The notes under the pieces are model-generated. The model was given only the letters and a program-made list of their open reading frames with translations, was not told the DNA's origin and made no database searches. 22,577 bases of DNA from Physocladia obscura. Its lineage: Eukaryota; Chytridiomycota; Chytridiomycetes; Chytridiales; Chytriomycetaceae. Both the position numbers and the translations under genes were made by a program. The DNA lies in the NCBI GenBank assembly GCA_027596945.1, contig JADGJH010000252.1, forward strand, positions 1-22,577, in the 5' to 3' direction. Below, one piece after another: positions 1-11,295 of this stretch (position 1 is the stretch's first letter; each line of letters starts with the position of its first letter).

Positions 1-125
1 TTTTTTTGTTATATGTTATTATAAATAATAGGAAACATTAACTGATTAAAATAAAATGAAGTGTTCATATTTCTAAAAGAAAATACAAAAGAAATATAAA
101 AAAAAGAGAAAGTGGTTGTGTTCAC

Positions 126-780
126 CTTAATATCCCGATGAACAATATTCCGTTCATGCAAATACGCCACACAATCGACAACAATCCTGATAATTTCCGC
201 AGCATCTTCTTCAAAGAAACTCCCTTTCTCCACAATCCGTTCAAACAGCTCACCCCCCAAACAAAGGTCCATCACGAGATACAACGAGTTTGGTGTTTCA
301 AAGTATTCGTGCAGTGTGATGATATGGGCGTGGCCTTTTGAAACGTGTTCAAGAATTCGTACTTCGTTGCGTACGAAATGCTCGCGTCCGCGCATGTGCC
401 GTTTGTTGATTACTTTGAGTGCGTATTTTTCCCCAGTGCTTAGCTGTATGACATATTGTTATGAAATTTGAACACAAGCCTTTTTTTTTTTGAAAGTCAA
501 ATTGCAAAAAACAAAAACCTTTATGGCTTCTTTGACTGTGGCATAGGTTCCTGCTCCGAGAGTTCGCCCTGTCTTGACGGTCGATGTTGATGTCGTTCGT
601 GTTAAAAGATCGCTTCGTGGAGAGATATGTTTGCCGTTTTTGTTGGAAATGAACAACAAACCTTATAATCACACTGAGAAGAACCCGTTAGATTGCATAA
701 ATACTCTTAATTTTTAACTGACAGTGATTCACAACTGTCATTCAAAGAAAACTCACAGGTATAAGTCGGTTTGCAACCAT
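126..780 (-). CDS. Ca2+/calmodulin-dependent protein kinase-like, 5' part only
   Basis: N-terminal lobe of a serine/threonine kinase of the CaMK group, most like fungal calmodulin-dependent kinases. Proposed exons, all in phase 0: 780-757, 673-662 (12 nt), 572-519 and 443-126. The spliced start reads MVANRLIP-CDYK-TGRTLGAG. Visible motifs are the glycine loop (GAGTYATV), the ATP-anchoring lysine in ALKVINK, the partner glutamate in VRNEV, the hinge around LVMDLCLGGELFE and the catalytic-loop beginning HRDIK at the end of the fourth exon. The next exon (PENLL-type sequence, DFG, APE, calmodulin-binding tail) is not in the window: the intron after position 126 runs to the left edge. The exon from 443 to 126 is secure. 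The first two exons rest on splice-site logic (donor GTGAGT, acceptor TTCTTCTCAG) and on the fit to the family's usual P-C-x-Y start. The frame of the third exon is closed by in-frame stops upstream, so a simple unspliced start is excluded. Confidence 0.8.
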
Positions 781-1005
781 CAATGACAGGTCTAAATTCA
801 ATGCCCAGTTGAGAAATTGAAAAATTAAAAAAAAAACCGTTGAGAAAATTTGTAGTTATATTTGTCAAAATCCAGGAATTTTCGGCAATAATTCCATTCC
901 GTGCCTCTCTTCTTCATCTTCTTTCTCTTTTCGTTCTTCTCTCAAACATTCTTGAGTTGCAAAACACAACTTTCTGGAATTACCCAGACAAAAACACACT
1001 CAACT

Positions 1006-4000
1006 TTAAAATTTGGTGAATCCTTGCGACTGTTGCGTATTTCCATAATCTTGGCTCATCATATATCCACTGCCACCGCCCCCATAAATATCCCCTTGAC
1101 TCTTGTAATCATCTGCGAGATTGAATTCAAGGCGATCGCTTTGCGAAAACGCCTGCAACGGCTGCGACAGCAATGACTCACCACCAAAACCAACCGCAGC
1201 TTGGGAATTCGGCTGCGAGAAGAACGATTGCTGAGAAAATCCTGTTTGTGACATTTGAGTCTGTCCGTTGCCACTACGGCTGAGTTTTGGAATTGGTTTC
1301 ATCATTGACTGTGAAAACGAGGCCGCAGAGTTTTGGGTGAGCATGATTGAGTCGACTTCGTATCCGGATTTAAAGTACCCATTGACTTTCGGGCCACCCA
1401 AGTCGAGACCCGCTATTCCTTGTGATAATCCAGCAAACGCGTTCTTTGGAACTCCTTGTTGTTGCTGCTGCTGAAGAGGAGGATATGCAGGCATTGGCCC
1501 AACTTGCCGAGCTATAATCGCAAAGACAGTTCAAATATAAAAAACAAAAAAACAAAAAAAACAACTTACAATCATAAAATCCTACAGGCCCGACAGGCGC
1601 CGCAATCCCCGGACCAACAGGAATTCCCCGAATAGGCGCACCACCTGCCCGACTTCCCCAAACCATTTCAAACCGTTTCCCCTTTACCTCGGCAAAAGTT
1701 TTCCGTGGCTTGGCAAAACTAATTCCCGATACATGCATGTTATTCAATGGCCCTTCCATCAACAAATTGTTATTTTTATACTCCATCAGCAGTTCATACC
1801 ACAGCGGATGTTTCGCCAGAACTTTTGCATTCCCAAGAAGGCAAACCCCATATTTCGCTCGAGTCAGTGCAACGTTCAATCGTCGCGGATCGCTCAAGAA
1901 CCCGATCCCTTGATGATCATTCGACCGTACACACGACACGATAATATAATCCTTTTCTCGGCCCTGGAACGCATCCACCGACGCAATCTCAATCTCCTTA
2001 TACAGCTCTTTTTTCAATGTCCCTGTGAACTGCATGTAATTTACCAGAAACGCACGCTGCCCTTCGTATGGCGTGATGACACCAATCTGGGCCGGCGCGA
2101 TTCCAGCCTTCAAGAACCGCGTCACGATTTTCTCGCAATTAGAAGCCTCTGTGCGATTTAGATAGCTGGTTCCCGACGCTGAGATTTCTTCTTGGCCCGA
2201 TGATGAGAGAAAGAACATTGGTGTTTCGGCTACTGGCCATGGGAAGTCAAGGTTTTTTCGCACGCGGTCGTTCATACCCACCCCATCTTGCAACGAGCCT
2301 TCGTAAAACATGTTTGAGGGGAAACTAGAAAGACATGGATGCATGCGGTACTGCACTTCGAGTCGTAACGGGCGGTGTCCGAGAATTACCAGCCGTTCAA
2401 ACAAGGACTGCGACAATCCTGCTTTTGCGGCTTTCTTATTCATAATTACAGGCCCCAGTTGCTGATGATCGCCGATCAAAATCGCCTGTTTACATCCCAT
2501 CACAAGGGGGATCAAACACTCGGGCTCGGCGGACTGCGTGCTTTCGTCAATCAGGACGGTTTTGAAACTGAATTTTGAAAGCCGCGGGTCTCCTGCTCCA
2601 GCACAAGTTACGCAGATTACATTTGCATGCATCAATATCTCACGCTCTGCTTGTTTTTTTAGCGTCATGTATCGTTTCTCGTCGCGTGGCCTCAATTCGC
2701 CGAGCTCGTTTTTGAGTTTGATGAGTTTTTGGAATTCTTGATTCGTGTCGTTGTTGTTGACTTGTTCGTGGAGCGTTAAAAATCCGACTGGCGAGTCGAG
2801 CTCTTCGCGAGATTTAGCAGTCATGCGGACAACTTTGAGTCCCGTTTTGTGAATTTTTTCTGTCAATTGATCAACAGCCACATTTGATGGCGCGCATACT
2901 AAAATTTGCCCCTTGTTCATTTTTGCTAAATGGTAAACAATTGTTGCAGATGTCACCGTTTTTCCAGTTCTAAATATAAAAATAAGAACCACATAAAAAA
3001 CAGATGCGAAGCTCAGAATATATTTACCCAGGAGGGCCTGTTTTAAATTATGATGTGTTTAGAAACAATTTTTAAAGAATAAAAACAACACCAAATCAAA
3101 CAAACCTTGAATCAACGATAACGGCCTTTGAATAGCCTGCTTAATGGCAGTAACTTGCGAATGATTCAAGTCTGGCAAATTTGGGGCCGTGAATTTTTTA
3201 GGCAGGTTCGAGTTGAGTGTTACTGGATCAACGTTATGTCCCAAAAGACGGTGGTACTAAAAATAAAAAATTAATAAAATAAAATAAAATATAAAAGGAA
3301 TAAATAAATAAACTTACGAGGTATCCAGAAACCGACGTTTCATCTACTGCAAATCGTTTCATTGCATTTTGCATTCTAACATACAAACGAAGTTAATAAA
3401 ATGTCCAGATATTTTCTATTTATCACATACCGATCAAAAGATGTGGACTTCCAAACAAAATCAACAGTAAAGTTGAGCGTGCATTCAGTAGGCGCATGGC
3501 TTTGCTTTCGAATTTCTAAAGCAACTTCATCAGAAACAGCTGGAAAAAAAGGGATTAGTTTTCCTTAATATCTATGTAAAAATACTCAACAATTTGGAAT
3601 CTTGATAACATTTCCTTTACTCTCCCACTCTCGACTCAATTCTCCCCGATACCTGAGCAATAACTCATCTCCAACCGCAAGCTTCACTTCTCCTTGCTCC
3701 AGCTTCAGCAACGTGAAATACGCCACAAGTTTCTGATTCAATCCAACATCCCACCGCACAACGACATTATCCTGAGTTTGCGCCTCCTTCATTTTCCGAT
3801 CGTGTTCAGCCTCGAGCGCTACAAGCGGACCAAAAATATTTTGATATTGATAAGCGTCTTCATATTGCGCTTGCACAGGCAACGCTTCGATTTCTTCAAT
3901 TCCGCCATTTCCGGAGCGGTCGATTTTGTGGAGATCGTCGACGGTAGCTTTGCTGTCGCCGGATGCCCAGATGTTTTCAAGGGTAGAAATTTGACTGGCA

Positions 4001-5735
4001 CTAATATGACGACTGCGCATGACTTCAGTTTCGGTGGGGTTTTTGACGAGCCAGGGTAAAAACGCCTTGTCGCTAATAAGTGGGACCCATTGTGACAGGT
4101 CCCAGTTTGCGTCTTTTGAACTTGGCGTCGATGCGCAAGGTTGTCTGGAAGAGAAGTAACGAATTAAATTTTGGGTTTTTGTTTTATTCGCTTCTTTCTT
4201 TTATTTTTTATTTTTTATTTTTTCCCTCATTCAGATTTAGTGATCTTAATGTTTCTACTTCGCTTTGTTCATTTTTAGTTTTTACTTCACCTGCACAATA
4301 GCACAACAACGGTATCACTTTTCGCAGGAATAAATCCCAGCAAAAACACATTTCGCGATCCGCAAAGATAGCATTCCAAAACAGTATCGCCAAGCGGTCC
4401 ATCGGCATGCAGAACAACCTCCTTGTGCTTTGATTTGACTAAATGTGTCACGATATGCGATCCGCCTGTCCCACTTCCTCCGTGTACGCTATGTCCGACG
4501 CCACGGCCATTGCAGAACCATTTCGAGCATTGTAAGCATTTTACTACGGTCGCAGGAGAATGGACGCCGCAATATCTGGTTTTGTTGCATGAGTGTCAAT
4601 TGAACTCTATTTTTTTTTGTTCTTTCTCGCTTCGTTCCATTTGCTTGTTTTGTTCACTCGCTTCACTTGGTGAAAAATATATTTACTTGCACGCATGCTC
4701 AGGAGCTGCCATAATATCGGCCTCTGAATTTCTCTCCCGAATTGGAGCAAGATACCGCTTCAACGAAGACGCAGACGAATCAGCAGCAGCCACAGATTCG
4801 GCAAGCAGCCGCACGTCATCGTTTTTAATACGATCGACAAGCTTAAAGTTGCTACGCGACCAGTTGCTTGCAAAGCCGTCATTGAGGAGTTTGATGGCCT
4901 GGTTGTGAAGGGAGGCGAGCGCGTCGTGCTGCGGGGGCTTTGCGGAGTCGGGGTTGCGGAACTGGTCGATCAGCAGGGCGGAGTCGGAGCGCAGGTGGAT
5001 TCTGTCGTAGCCCTCGTTGCGCGCGGCGTCGATGGCGAGCACAAGCGCGTGGTAGTAGGCCTCGACGAGGGACGCCGTCTGCTGCACCACACGCCGCGCC
5101 ACGTCGACGACAACCGTGGCGCCCTCGACAATACGTATGGCCACGGCGCCGACGTGCAGTCCGGCCTCGGCGCCGTCGTTGGCGTCGGCACACACCGCCG
5201 AGAAGAACACATGGCAGCGCAGGAGCCCGTCGTCCAGATCCCCATCCGCTGTTTAAAGCGTTTGTTTGTGTTCAATCTTCGTGTCAACAATCCTTTCAGT
5301 GTAGCTCAGCAACATAAACATACCGTCATCATCATCATCGTCGTCGTCGTCATTGTCATTGCCATCGTCATTGTATCCATCGCCATTGTCGTCGTTGTCG
5401 CCCTCGCCTTCCTCTCCTTCCTCTCCAAGATTGTTGCGTCGCCTCCGCCCGTGTTTGCGCGCCTCCACACCCTCCGAGCCCTGCGTCAAGTTGAAATTCT
5501 GACTCAGCTCAAACCCAACACTTTCACCATCAATATTTTCATTGTCATCACTGTCACTCTCATCGTTTTCATCATCATCATCGTCATTGTCCGAGTACTC
5601 GTCCATCTCCGTTTGTGTCTTTTGCGTCTGCGGAGTGAATGCGTAAGGATCGTATTCGTCATTGCTGTCGTCAATACTCTGCGACGGCTCAACATCCACA
5701 AACTCCGAAAGTTTCTTCGGGTTGCTACTGCTCAT
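1006..5735 (-). CDS. UPF1: UPF1/NAM7-type RNA helicase with an inserted RNase H-like domain
   Basis: ATP-dependent 5'-3' RNA helicase (SF1), the central factor of nonsense-mediated mRNA decay. Exons: 5735-5324, 5248-4687, 4575-4291, 4144-3591, 3539-3431, 3375-3318, 3256-3106, 3037-3028, 2969-1570, 1511-1006; phases agree throughout and give about 1348 residues, versus roughly 1120 in human UPF1. Domain order: acidic, SQ/TQ-containing N-terminus (1-137); RNase H-like domain (about 148-320); CH zinc-binding domain starting EHACKYCG (321 on) with the KWFCNGRG segment; 1B and helicase region with GPPGTGKT (711-718), DEST (855-858), [13 protein letters not shown] (921-925), DAFQGREKD and LNVALTRA; then a Q-rich tail (about 1181-1348) with around ten SQ dipeptides. 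SQ/TQ clusters are phosphorylation targets in animal UPF1; use here is inferred. The start is the first ATG of exon 1; the frame extends upstream only to a TTG. UPF1 identity is certain; the RNase H part is argued separately. Confidence 0.95.
3028..3037 (-). other. 10-nt microexon of UPF1 (Walker A)
   Basis: The helicase Walker A motif is split over three exons. The upstream exon ends after the first base of the first glycine codon (3106). A 10-nt exon then supplies the rest of G, two prolines and two bases of the next glycine. The main helicase exon starting at 2969 supplies the last base and T-G-K-T. The microexon is preceded by AAACAG and followed by GTAAAT; its flanking introns are 68 and 58 nt. 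Without it the invariant GPPGTGKT cannot be made and the frame breaks. Confidence 0.93.
4687..5248 (-). other. UPF1 exon 2: RNase H-like domain
   Basis: This single exon encodes UPF1 residues 138-324 and ends with the EHAC that begins the UPF1 zinc domain. The protein has the order expected of an RNase HI or plant-type (RVT_3) fold: a first strand with D159 (AVCADAND) followed 12 residues later by [18 protein letters not shown] with E200, at the same T-x4-E spacing as family members; [10 protein letters not shown] with D226; and a final [12 protein letters not shown] with D315, matching the usual R-x-x-N-x-x-A-D-x-L-A ending. All four catalytic acidic positions can therefore be placed. The first half of the exon is about two-thirds G+C, much richer than the rest of the gene. 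Fold assignment is by eye; the region around 267-300 is longer than usual and its alignment is uncertain. Confidence 0.72.
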
Positions 5736-6125
5736 TTTTGGTTGCAAAAAATTGGAAAAAAATGTTTGAGCAAAAGAGCATCCAATCTGCCCTGCCACTG
5801 CCAAGAAATAAGAATTAAAGAAAGGAATAATATTTTATAAATACAGTCAAACTCCATCTGGACTAAATTCGATTAAATTTTAAATAGAATGTTGTTAGGG
5901 TGGCCTTTGAAGTAGAAGATGTATCTTAGGCAAGTCAAAAGGTCGTTCAAGAGTGATCGTGGTGGTCGTGTGATGTCAGACTTTTATCAAGCGCGAATGA
6001 ACAAGGAAGTGTATTTGCCAGTTTCGAAAGGAGGCCGTGCGATGGAAGGAAAAACTTCAAAAAATAAATAGAGGATTTAACAGTGGTTTCATTATTCAAA
6101 GATTTGTGCTATACTTTATTAATTT
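5736..6125. other. Intergenic: UPF1 5' flank and UNC93-A 3' flank
   Basis: About 390 nt between the UPF1 start and the stop codon of UNC93-like A, both on the minus strand. It should hold the UPF1 promoter and the UNC93-A 3' untranslated region. No gene, repeat or clear regulatory motif was recognised. Confidence 0.6.
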
Positions 6126-7627
6126 TTATAATATAGAATATGTGCCCATAATAGCCCCAACTATCAAAGTGAGAAACAAAGTCGACCAAATTCGCATGTC
6201 TGGGAGACCATTTTCTGTCAACGTGTATTTTGAACTGAAGAAAGCAATGGCGGCACCAACACTGGTGTGAAATTTATAACCGGCGAAAGCTTGGCTCATT
6301 TCGGAAGATTGAAACGCGTTCCCAACAAGTTTTTGGGACTGGTTAACGAGGATCTGAGTGAAGTCAATTAAAATACACGTAAGTCAGATAACAAAACAAA
6401 AAAAAAACAAAAACATACCGCATTCGTGGATCCAAAACAGATATACACAACTGCCAACAACCCCAAATTATTTTCAGGCGCGCCAAAATTCAACAACCCC
6501 TGGCAAATCAAGTACACAAAAAAGCACGAAAAAACCATTGGTTTAGATCCAAACCGATCCGTCAGTCTCCCGCCAATAAACGCCGAGCTTGTCGACACAA
6601 TTCCCAACGCGACCCGCATATACAATTTGTTTGCCAGATCAATGTTTGGCGAATCCGTGTGGATAAACAAAGGAAGCGATCCGTTATAAAACGCTTGCTC
6701 AAACGCCGTGATTATATTCAACGGTAATAACAATAGCATTGACCGCGTCAAAAGTATTTTCAAAGTCTTTAGATATTTAGGCGTACTAGGAGATGCGGCA
6801 GCGCTGATAGCAACTGACAGATTCGCAGGATTAAACGGCTCGGGACGGAAAAAACACAAATATATGAGAATTAGCGGGCCTATCGAGCTAAACGCTGTGA
6901 TTGCTTTGAAAACAGCAATTTTGTCAATGTTTGCTTGTAGTAACGATAATGTGAGGAGTGGGCCGAGTATTCCTGATACCCACATCACGCCAAAAAATAA
7001 ACCAGAATATCGCCCGAGTGTTTGGGGTGTTGAACATTTCGTTACGTAAACTCTTGAAAATTATGCGTTAGTGCAAAAAACGTATAATATATGTTATATA
7101 TACCCTTGGCTTGACCAAAGAACACTCGCAGATATACCTGATAATAACGCACCAGGCAGTAAAACGGCAAGCTACTCAAAAAAAAAAAAAAAAAAGAGTT
7201 CATATGACAGATCCAAGAAAAGCAAAGCTCCAAACCTGAATTTTTTCGTTTTGATCAAACTGCAACGCCAAAACATTGCTCGCGAAATAAACAGGATAAC
7301 CCAAAGATGAAACAAACAGGCCCAATCTTGGCCCAACTTTATCAACAATCGCCGACGCGCAAAAGAGGTTTGACAACGCAAAAACAGTGTAGATTATTGT
7401 ATTTGCGTTGAATGAGACTGCCGGCGGCAAGACAGTGGAAGATATTGACTGTGGAACCAATTAAAAAGATTAGATAAAAATTTAAGTACCGCAATCGTTG
7501 TGAATCCCGAGAAGATAAAGAAGAAAGAGACTCCGAGGATCCAGATATCTCCGATTCTGTGGTTTGGATTGGCGGGAGATGTTGACAGTGGCAACAGCGG
7601 AGTTTGCTCGGCTGTTTGTTGTACCAT
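6126..7627 (-). CDS. UNC93-like membrane protein, copy A
   Basis: Multi-pass membrane protein of the UNC93 branch of the major facilitator fold; animal relatives act as transporters, channel regulators or trafficking factors, so the substrate here is unknown. Exons 7627-7490, 7448-7236, 7171-7104, 7052-6419 and 6353-6126 give 426 residues. Family features are the first helix after NHRIGDIWILG, the ALSNLFCASAIVDKVGPRLGL helix pair, GYPVYFASN, the ALLSGISASVLW helix followed by the G-x-Y of QGVYVTK, and GGRLTDRFGSKP in the second half. A hydrophilic loop after FRPEPFNP divides two hydrophobic halves. The ATG at 7627 is the first in frame; the frame upstream opens only with a GTG. It has an inverted paralogue at 12520-14010 with identical exon lengths for exons 2, 3 and 5. 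Confidence 0.88.
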
Positions 7628-9836
7628 CTGTTCTATTCTGGTTTCCTTTCCTATTTGTTGATACACTGAAACCAGTGAATAGTTAAATATTTGCTGTACA
7701 TTTTATGAAAAAAGAAATTAAAATTGCCGGAAGAACAACACAAGTTCAGTTTTTAAGTTATATTATTTTATTAAATAGTTCAAAATATTACAGCTGTGTG
7801 ATCCATTACTTTTTTATAATTTTTTAAAAAACACTTTGGCCAATTCTGGAAACCCATATCTCGTGACAAACACTAAGCTGACCGGATCCCAGTCCAAAAA
7901 AAAAATCAACTGAAGAAGAGACTGGTATGAAATTATTCATTTTATGTTACATTACATTCACTGTGCAATTTTTTGTTAGAAGGTTCTATTTAAGCTCGTT
8001 GATATTCTGACTGAAAAGACACTTTGATGGAATCTTGCAAGATTAAAATGCAAATATCTACTATCAAGGACATTGCAAGTTTGCAAATATTTTTAAAAAG
8101 TAAGTTAGCTAAATGGGAACCAGAAAATTGAGATTTGAGCCTTTACTATGAGTTTGTGCATTTTGCAAAGTCAATTCTTAACTTGAGCTGTCATCTTCTG
8201 TCCATGAAATGACAAATATCATGCCATCAATTCCATCAGAATTGAAATTCTGGGGAAAATTGGTACTTTATCATAGCCAACAGTTGCCATTGCCAGTACA
8301 GTCATTATTTTTATAAAAGCAAATGCAGCCCTTGGTTTGTGTCCATTTTGCACTTGTTGCAACATAATTTTAATAGTTACTAATTGACTGGCAAGTTGTA
8401 AATGGAATACATTGTGTGAGATAGTTTACAAAGCTGCTAACAAATTGGAAACTAGTTTTGATGTTAGTAGGATCAGGACATTGCATTTGTTCAATCCAAG
8501 TTCAGTAAGGAACTGTGTCAATTAGTCCTTCAATTTGTACAAGAGGCCATAACTTAATGTCCAAATACTAACATGAAGGTTTTCTTTCAGATACTACTTT
8601 GTACTGATTTCTTTCAAATACAGGTTTTGATAGGATATACTGCAAAAAATTTCATGCTTCCCACAAACTTTGTTGTTTTGACTCCAAGTACTGGATGTTA
8701 GATTTGAGAAATAAAACATGTTATACAAGCTGAATAAATGTTAAATAATATTTAATAGAATTGGATATAGAAATATTATTTATAAGATAACTGTGAAAGA
8801 ATATAAAATTTATGTCATTCATGGCAAAATTTAAGAATGAGGATTAAATGCTCTAACTTTGTCTTTTACATTTGAACAATTTCTTTTGCTAAGAAATTGG
8901 TTTTTAATCAATATTGAGGCATTACAAATGAGGCACAAAAGTTTTATTTTGAGGCACGGAATTGGGCATTTAAAAGTTTTATTCTTGGAAATAAATTGTA
9001 AGATTCAAAACTAAATTACACTTTATTGTGCCAGTGAATCTGCCTCTGCAGGATCCAACACAGAAAAACAGAGTTGAGACTAGGAGATTGCAACCATGGA
9101 ATTTTTACTATTCTAACTGGGAATTACTATTTCAAGTTCACTTCAAGTATTTTGAATTATCAACAATTTGCAGATGGTTTTTGGACTGGTGAAAATGTGT
9201 TCCCAACTGATCATGTGAACCAAAACCAAACAAGCCCAGGGTTGCCATCAGCTGGAACATATTTGTACTGAACTAAAGGGAGTTTTTGGCCCCTGTTTTG
9301 TCTCTTTTTTTTTTTTGTTTGTTTTTTGTTTCCTTTTTTCCTTTTTTCCTTTTTTTCTCTTCTCTTGTTTCATTGAATACTGGAGATTGTTGCTGCTTGC
9401 TCCATTCAAATTTGCAAAAATGAAGAGATTTACACTTGAAGTCAAGCAAAAGATAGTCAGTCAGCTGTCAATTGTCGAGAATGGAGCCCAGTTGGCCACT
9501 GGAAACTTGCTGGTAGTGTCATTTCAGCCAACAGCGCAATCCCCACAACAGCTATTTACTGCTGAGGTTGTTTTTGCAGCTGCACATGCTCAAGCACAGG
9601 GGTAAGCCTGGTACAGGTGAGGAAGAACAAGCTTATATTGCCTCACTTAATAACCCAACAACAACAACAACCAACGTGTCTTCTTCCCTCTGTGGCTCTT
9701 GCTTCAGAAAGATTCAGAGAAAATTCATTTCACATTGAATCAACAGATAGTACCAATATCTCCCTGTTCTTATGCAAATAGTTGGCTGAGATACTTTCTT
9801 TCTTCTTCTTCAATTGAGGCTGAGTTTGCTGAGATT

Positions 9837-9890
9837 CAACCTGAGACAACTCAGCCTGAGACTCAACCTGGGATAACTCAACCTGAGACT
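9837..9890. repeat. Two-copy 27-bp tandem repeat
   Basis: Two adjacent 27-nt units, 9837-9863 and 9864-9890, differ at three positions. Each is itself built from 15- and 12-nt subunits starting with CARCCTGRG. In the plus frame it would read as a Q-P-E-T repeat, but the surrounding frame is short and unsupported. Confidence 0.85.
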
Positions 9891-10853
9891 CAGGAATTCC
9901 ATTTTTAGCAAATGGTTATTATCCACATCAGTTCTCTTCCTCTTGTATGTATACTTTGTGCTCCAATTCTTCCTGACCTTTTCTAACTCTGCTTCTAAAA
10001 CATCCACATTCACATATCCAGCAACAAAAACTTTTGTATATCAAGATACTGTCAACAATTGTGCAGAAGCAACAATAGAAAACAAGAGTGGATGTGTTGA
10101 AATACGCATGTTGTCAGCCACATTTTCATTTTACCCATTTTAACACTTTCCTTGTAGTTTTTTTCTTTCATTTGTCCCTTGAGACATCTTTGAATCTGAA
10201 ATAATTTAAAATACATCAGTATAAAGCCATCTTTGAGTTTTTCTCTTTTCTCTTTTTTTCAATGAAAGTGTGTATATGGGAGATTTTGAGAAAAAACAAA
10301 CAAATGTGGTCTTTCTGTTATTGCTTATAATTCAAAATTATTGATGCTATAGTGAATGGCAGTTGATTCCTTCACTTAGTTTGAGTTCACTTTTTAGACA
10401 AGTCACTGTTATGTTTAGTTAATAAATAGCTTAATATCTTTATTACATGTGCTGTGGTCATTAACATATTCAGATTTGTTGATACAAGAGACTGTGGATA
10501 CCTCCATCATATTGAAATTTTATAATATTTGAACTAAGTTTTCTTTATTTAAAATGAAGTCCTTTTATAGTTTCCCTAATCAATGTAAACGCCCAAAGAC
10601 GACCCCACCTGAAAATCTCAAAAAGAGTGAAATGAAAGGGATAGTGAAATCAAAATGAAAAAGAGTGATAACAAAAAGGGAATTGTGTGAAGTAGATTAG
10701 ATAAATTTTTAATGATGAATAAAGGAGATTTTCTTGAGAAAATTTGAGGAGCGGACCAAAACAAAAAGAAATTATTTAATGTAGAAAATGTAATACATCA
10801 TACCTTACAATTATTGTTTCTAATACAATATTATTTATGAAAAATAATTATGT

Positions 10854-11159
10854 TCAAAACCCTTTACACTGTAGGGCATCTCTCACTTGCTTTGCTATTC
10901 TACTATGCAAGCCATGTTCTTCTGTAGTATGATCCAGGAAAGTTTGTACTTTCTGGGATTTGAACATTATAGTAAGTGGAGTTGGTCTCTTACTATTAAC
11001 AAGTGAGTGGACTTTCACAATTCCAAAGTGAACAGCAGAGGAGTATTGAAAAAAGTTTCTAACCTGAAAAGAGCTAACATGGCCTTTATGAGAAATTTCT
11101 GAAATTTCTCCAATTTTGAAATGAAAATGGAAATCTTCTCTGGTGTTTGAGTTAAACAT
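10854..11159 (-). CDS. Unidentified 101-codon open frame in the CpG-poor block
   Basis: An ATG-headed frame starting MFNSNTREDF and ending QCKGF. It has balanced amino-acid composition, but I recognise no family, signal or motif. It starts inside the 11-bp inverted repeat at 11140-11178. It could be a small gene, a relic of a mobile element or chance; the CpG depletion argues against an actively conserved gene. Confidence 0.25.
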   Translation of the reverse strand: MFNSNTREDFHFHFKIGEISEISHKGHVSSFQVRNFFQYSSAVHFGIVKVHSLVNSKRPTPLTIMFKSQKVQTFLDHTTEEHGLHSRIAKQVRDALQCKGF

Positions 11160-11178
11160 TTTTGCTTTCAAACACCAG
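11140..11178. repeat. 11-bp perfect inverted repeat, third copy at 11268
   Basis: CTGGTGTTTGA at 11140-11150 is the exact reverse complement of TCAAACACCAG at 11168-11178, with a 17-nt spacer. The second arm recurs in the same orientation at 11268-11278, exactly 100 nt further on, with a similar TTTTTG-containing lead-in. It could be the end of a small mobile element, a stem-loop, or a local duplication scar. Confidence 0.8.
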
Positions 11179-11295
11179 GTATGTTCTTTTTACTTTACTA
11201 CTTGTACATTATTACTTTATTTTCTGTAAAATGTTTGAAACAGTATAATAAATAAGCATTTTTGGTCTCAAACACCAGATCTAAGAATTCATGCA

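Noticed and set aside
901..1494. Plus-strand frames opposite the UPF1 tail
   Set aside because: Antisense shadows of the SQ-rich UPF1 exon and its 3' flank; no start or domain support.
4879..5317. Long arginine- and glycine-rich frames on both strands over the RNase H exon
   Set aside because: Produced by the GC-rich composition; only the frame continuous with UPF1 has motifs and consistent splicing.
5736..5804. N-terminal extension of UPF1 exon 1 (MAVAGQIG...)
   Set aside because: The extension opens with TTG; the first ATG is at 5735 and fits the family.
9420..9605. Transposase with helix-turn-helix start
   Set aside because: Only about 20 residues look suggestive, the frame is short and no catalytic motif follows.
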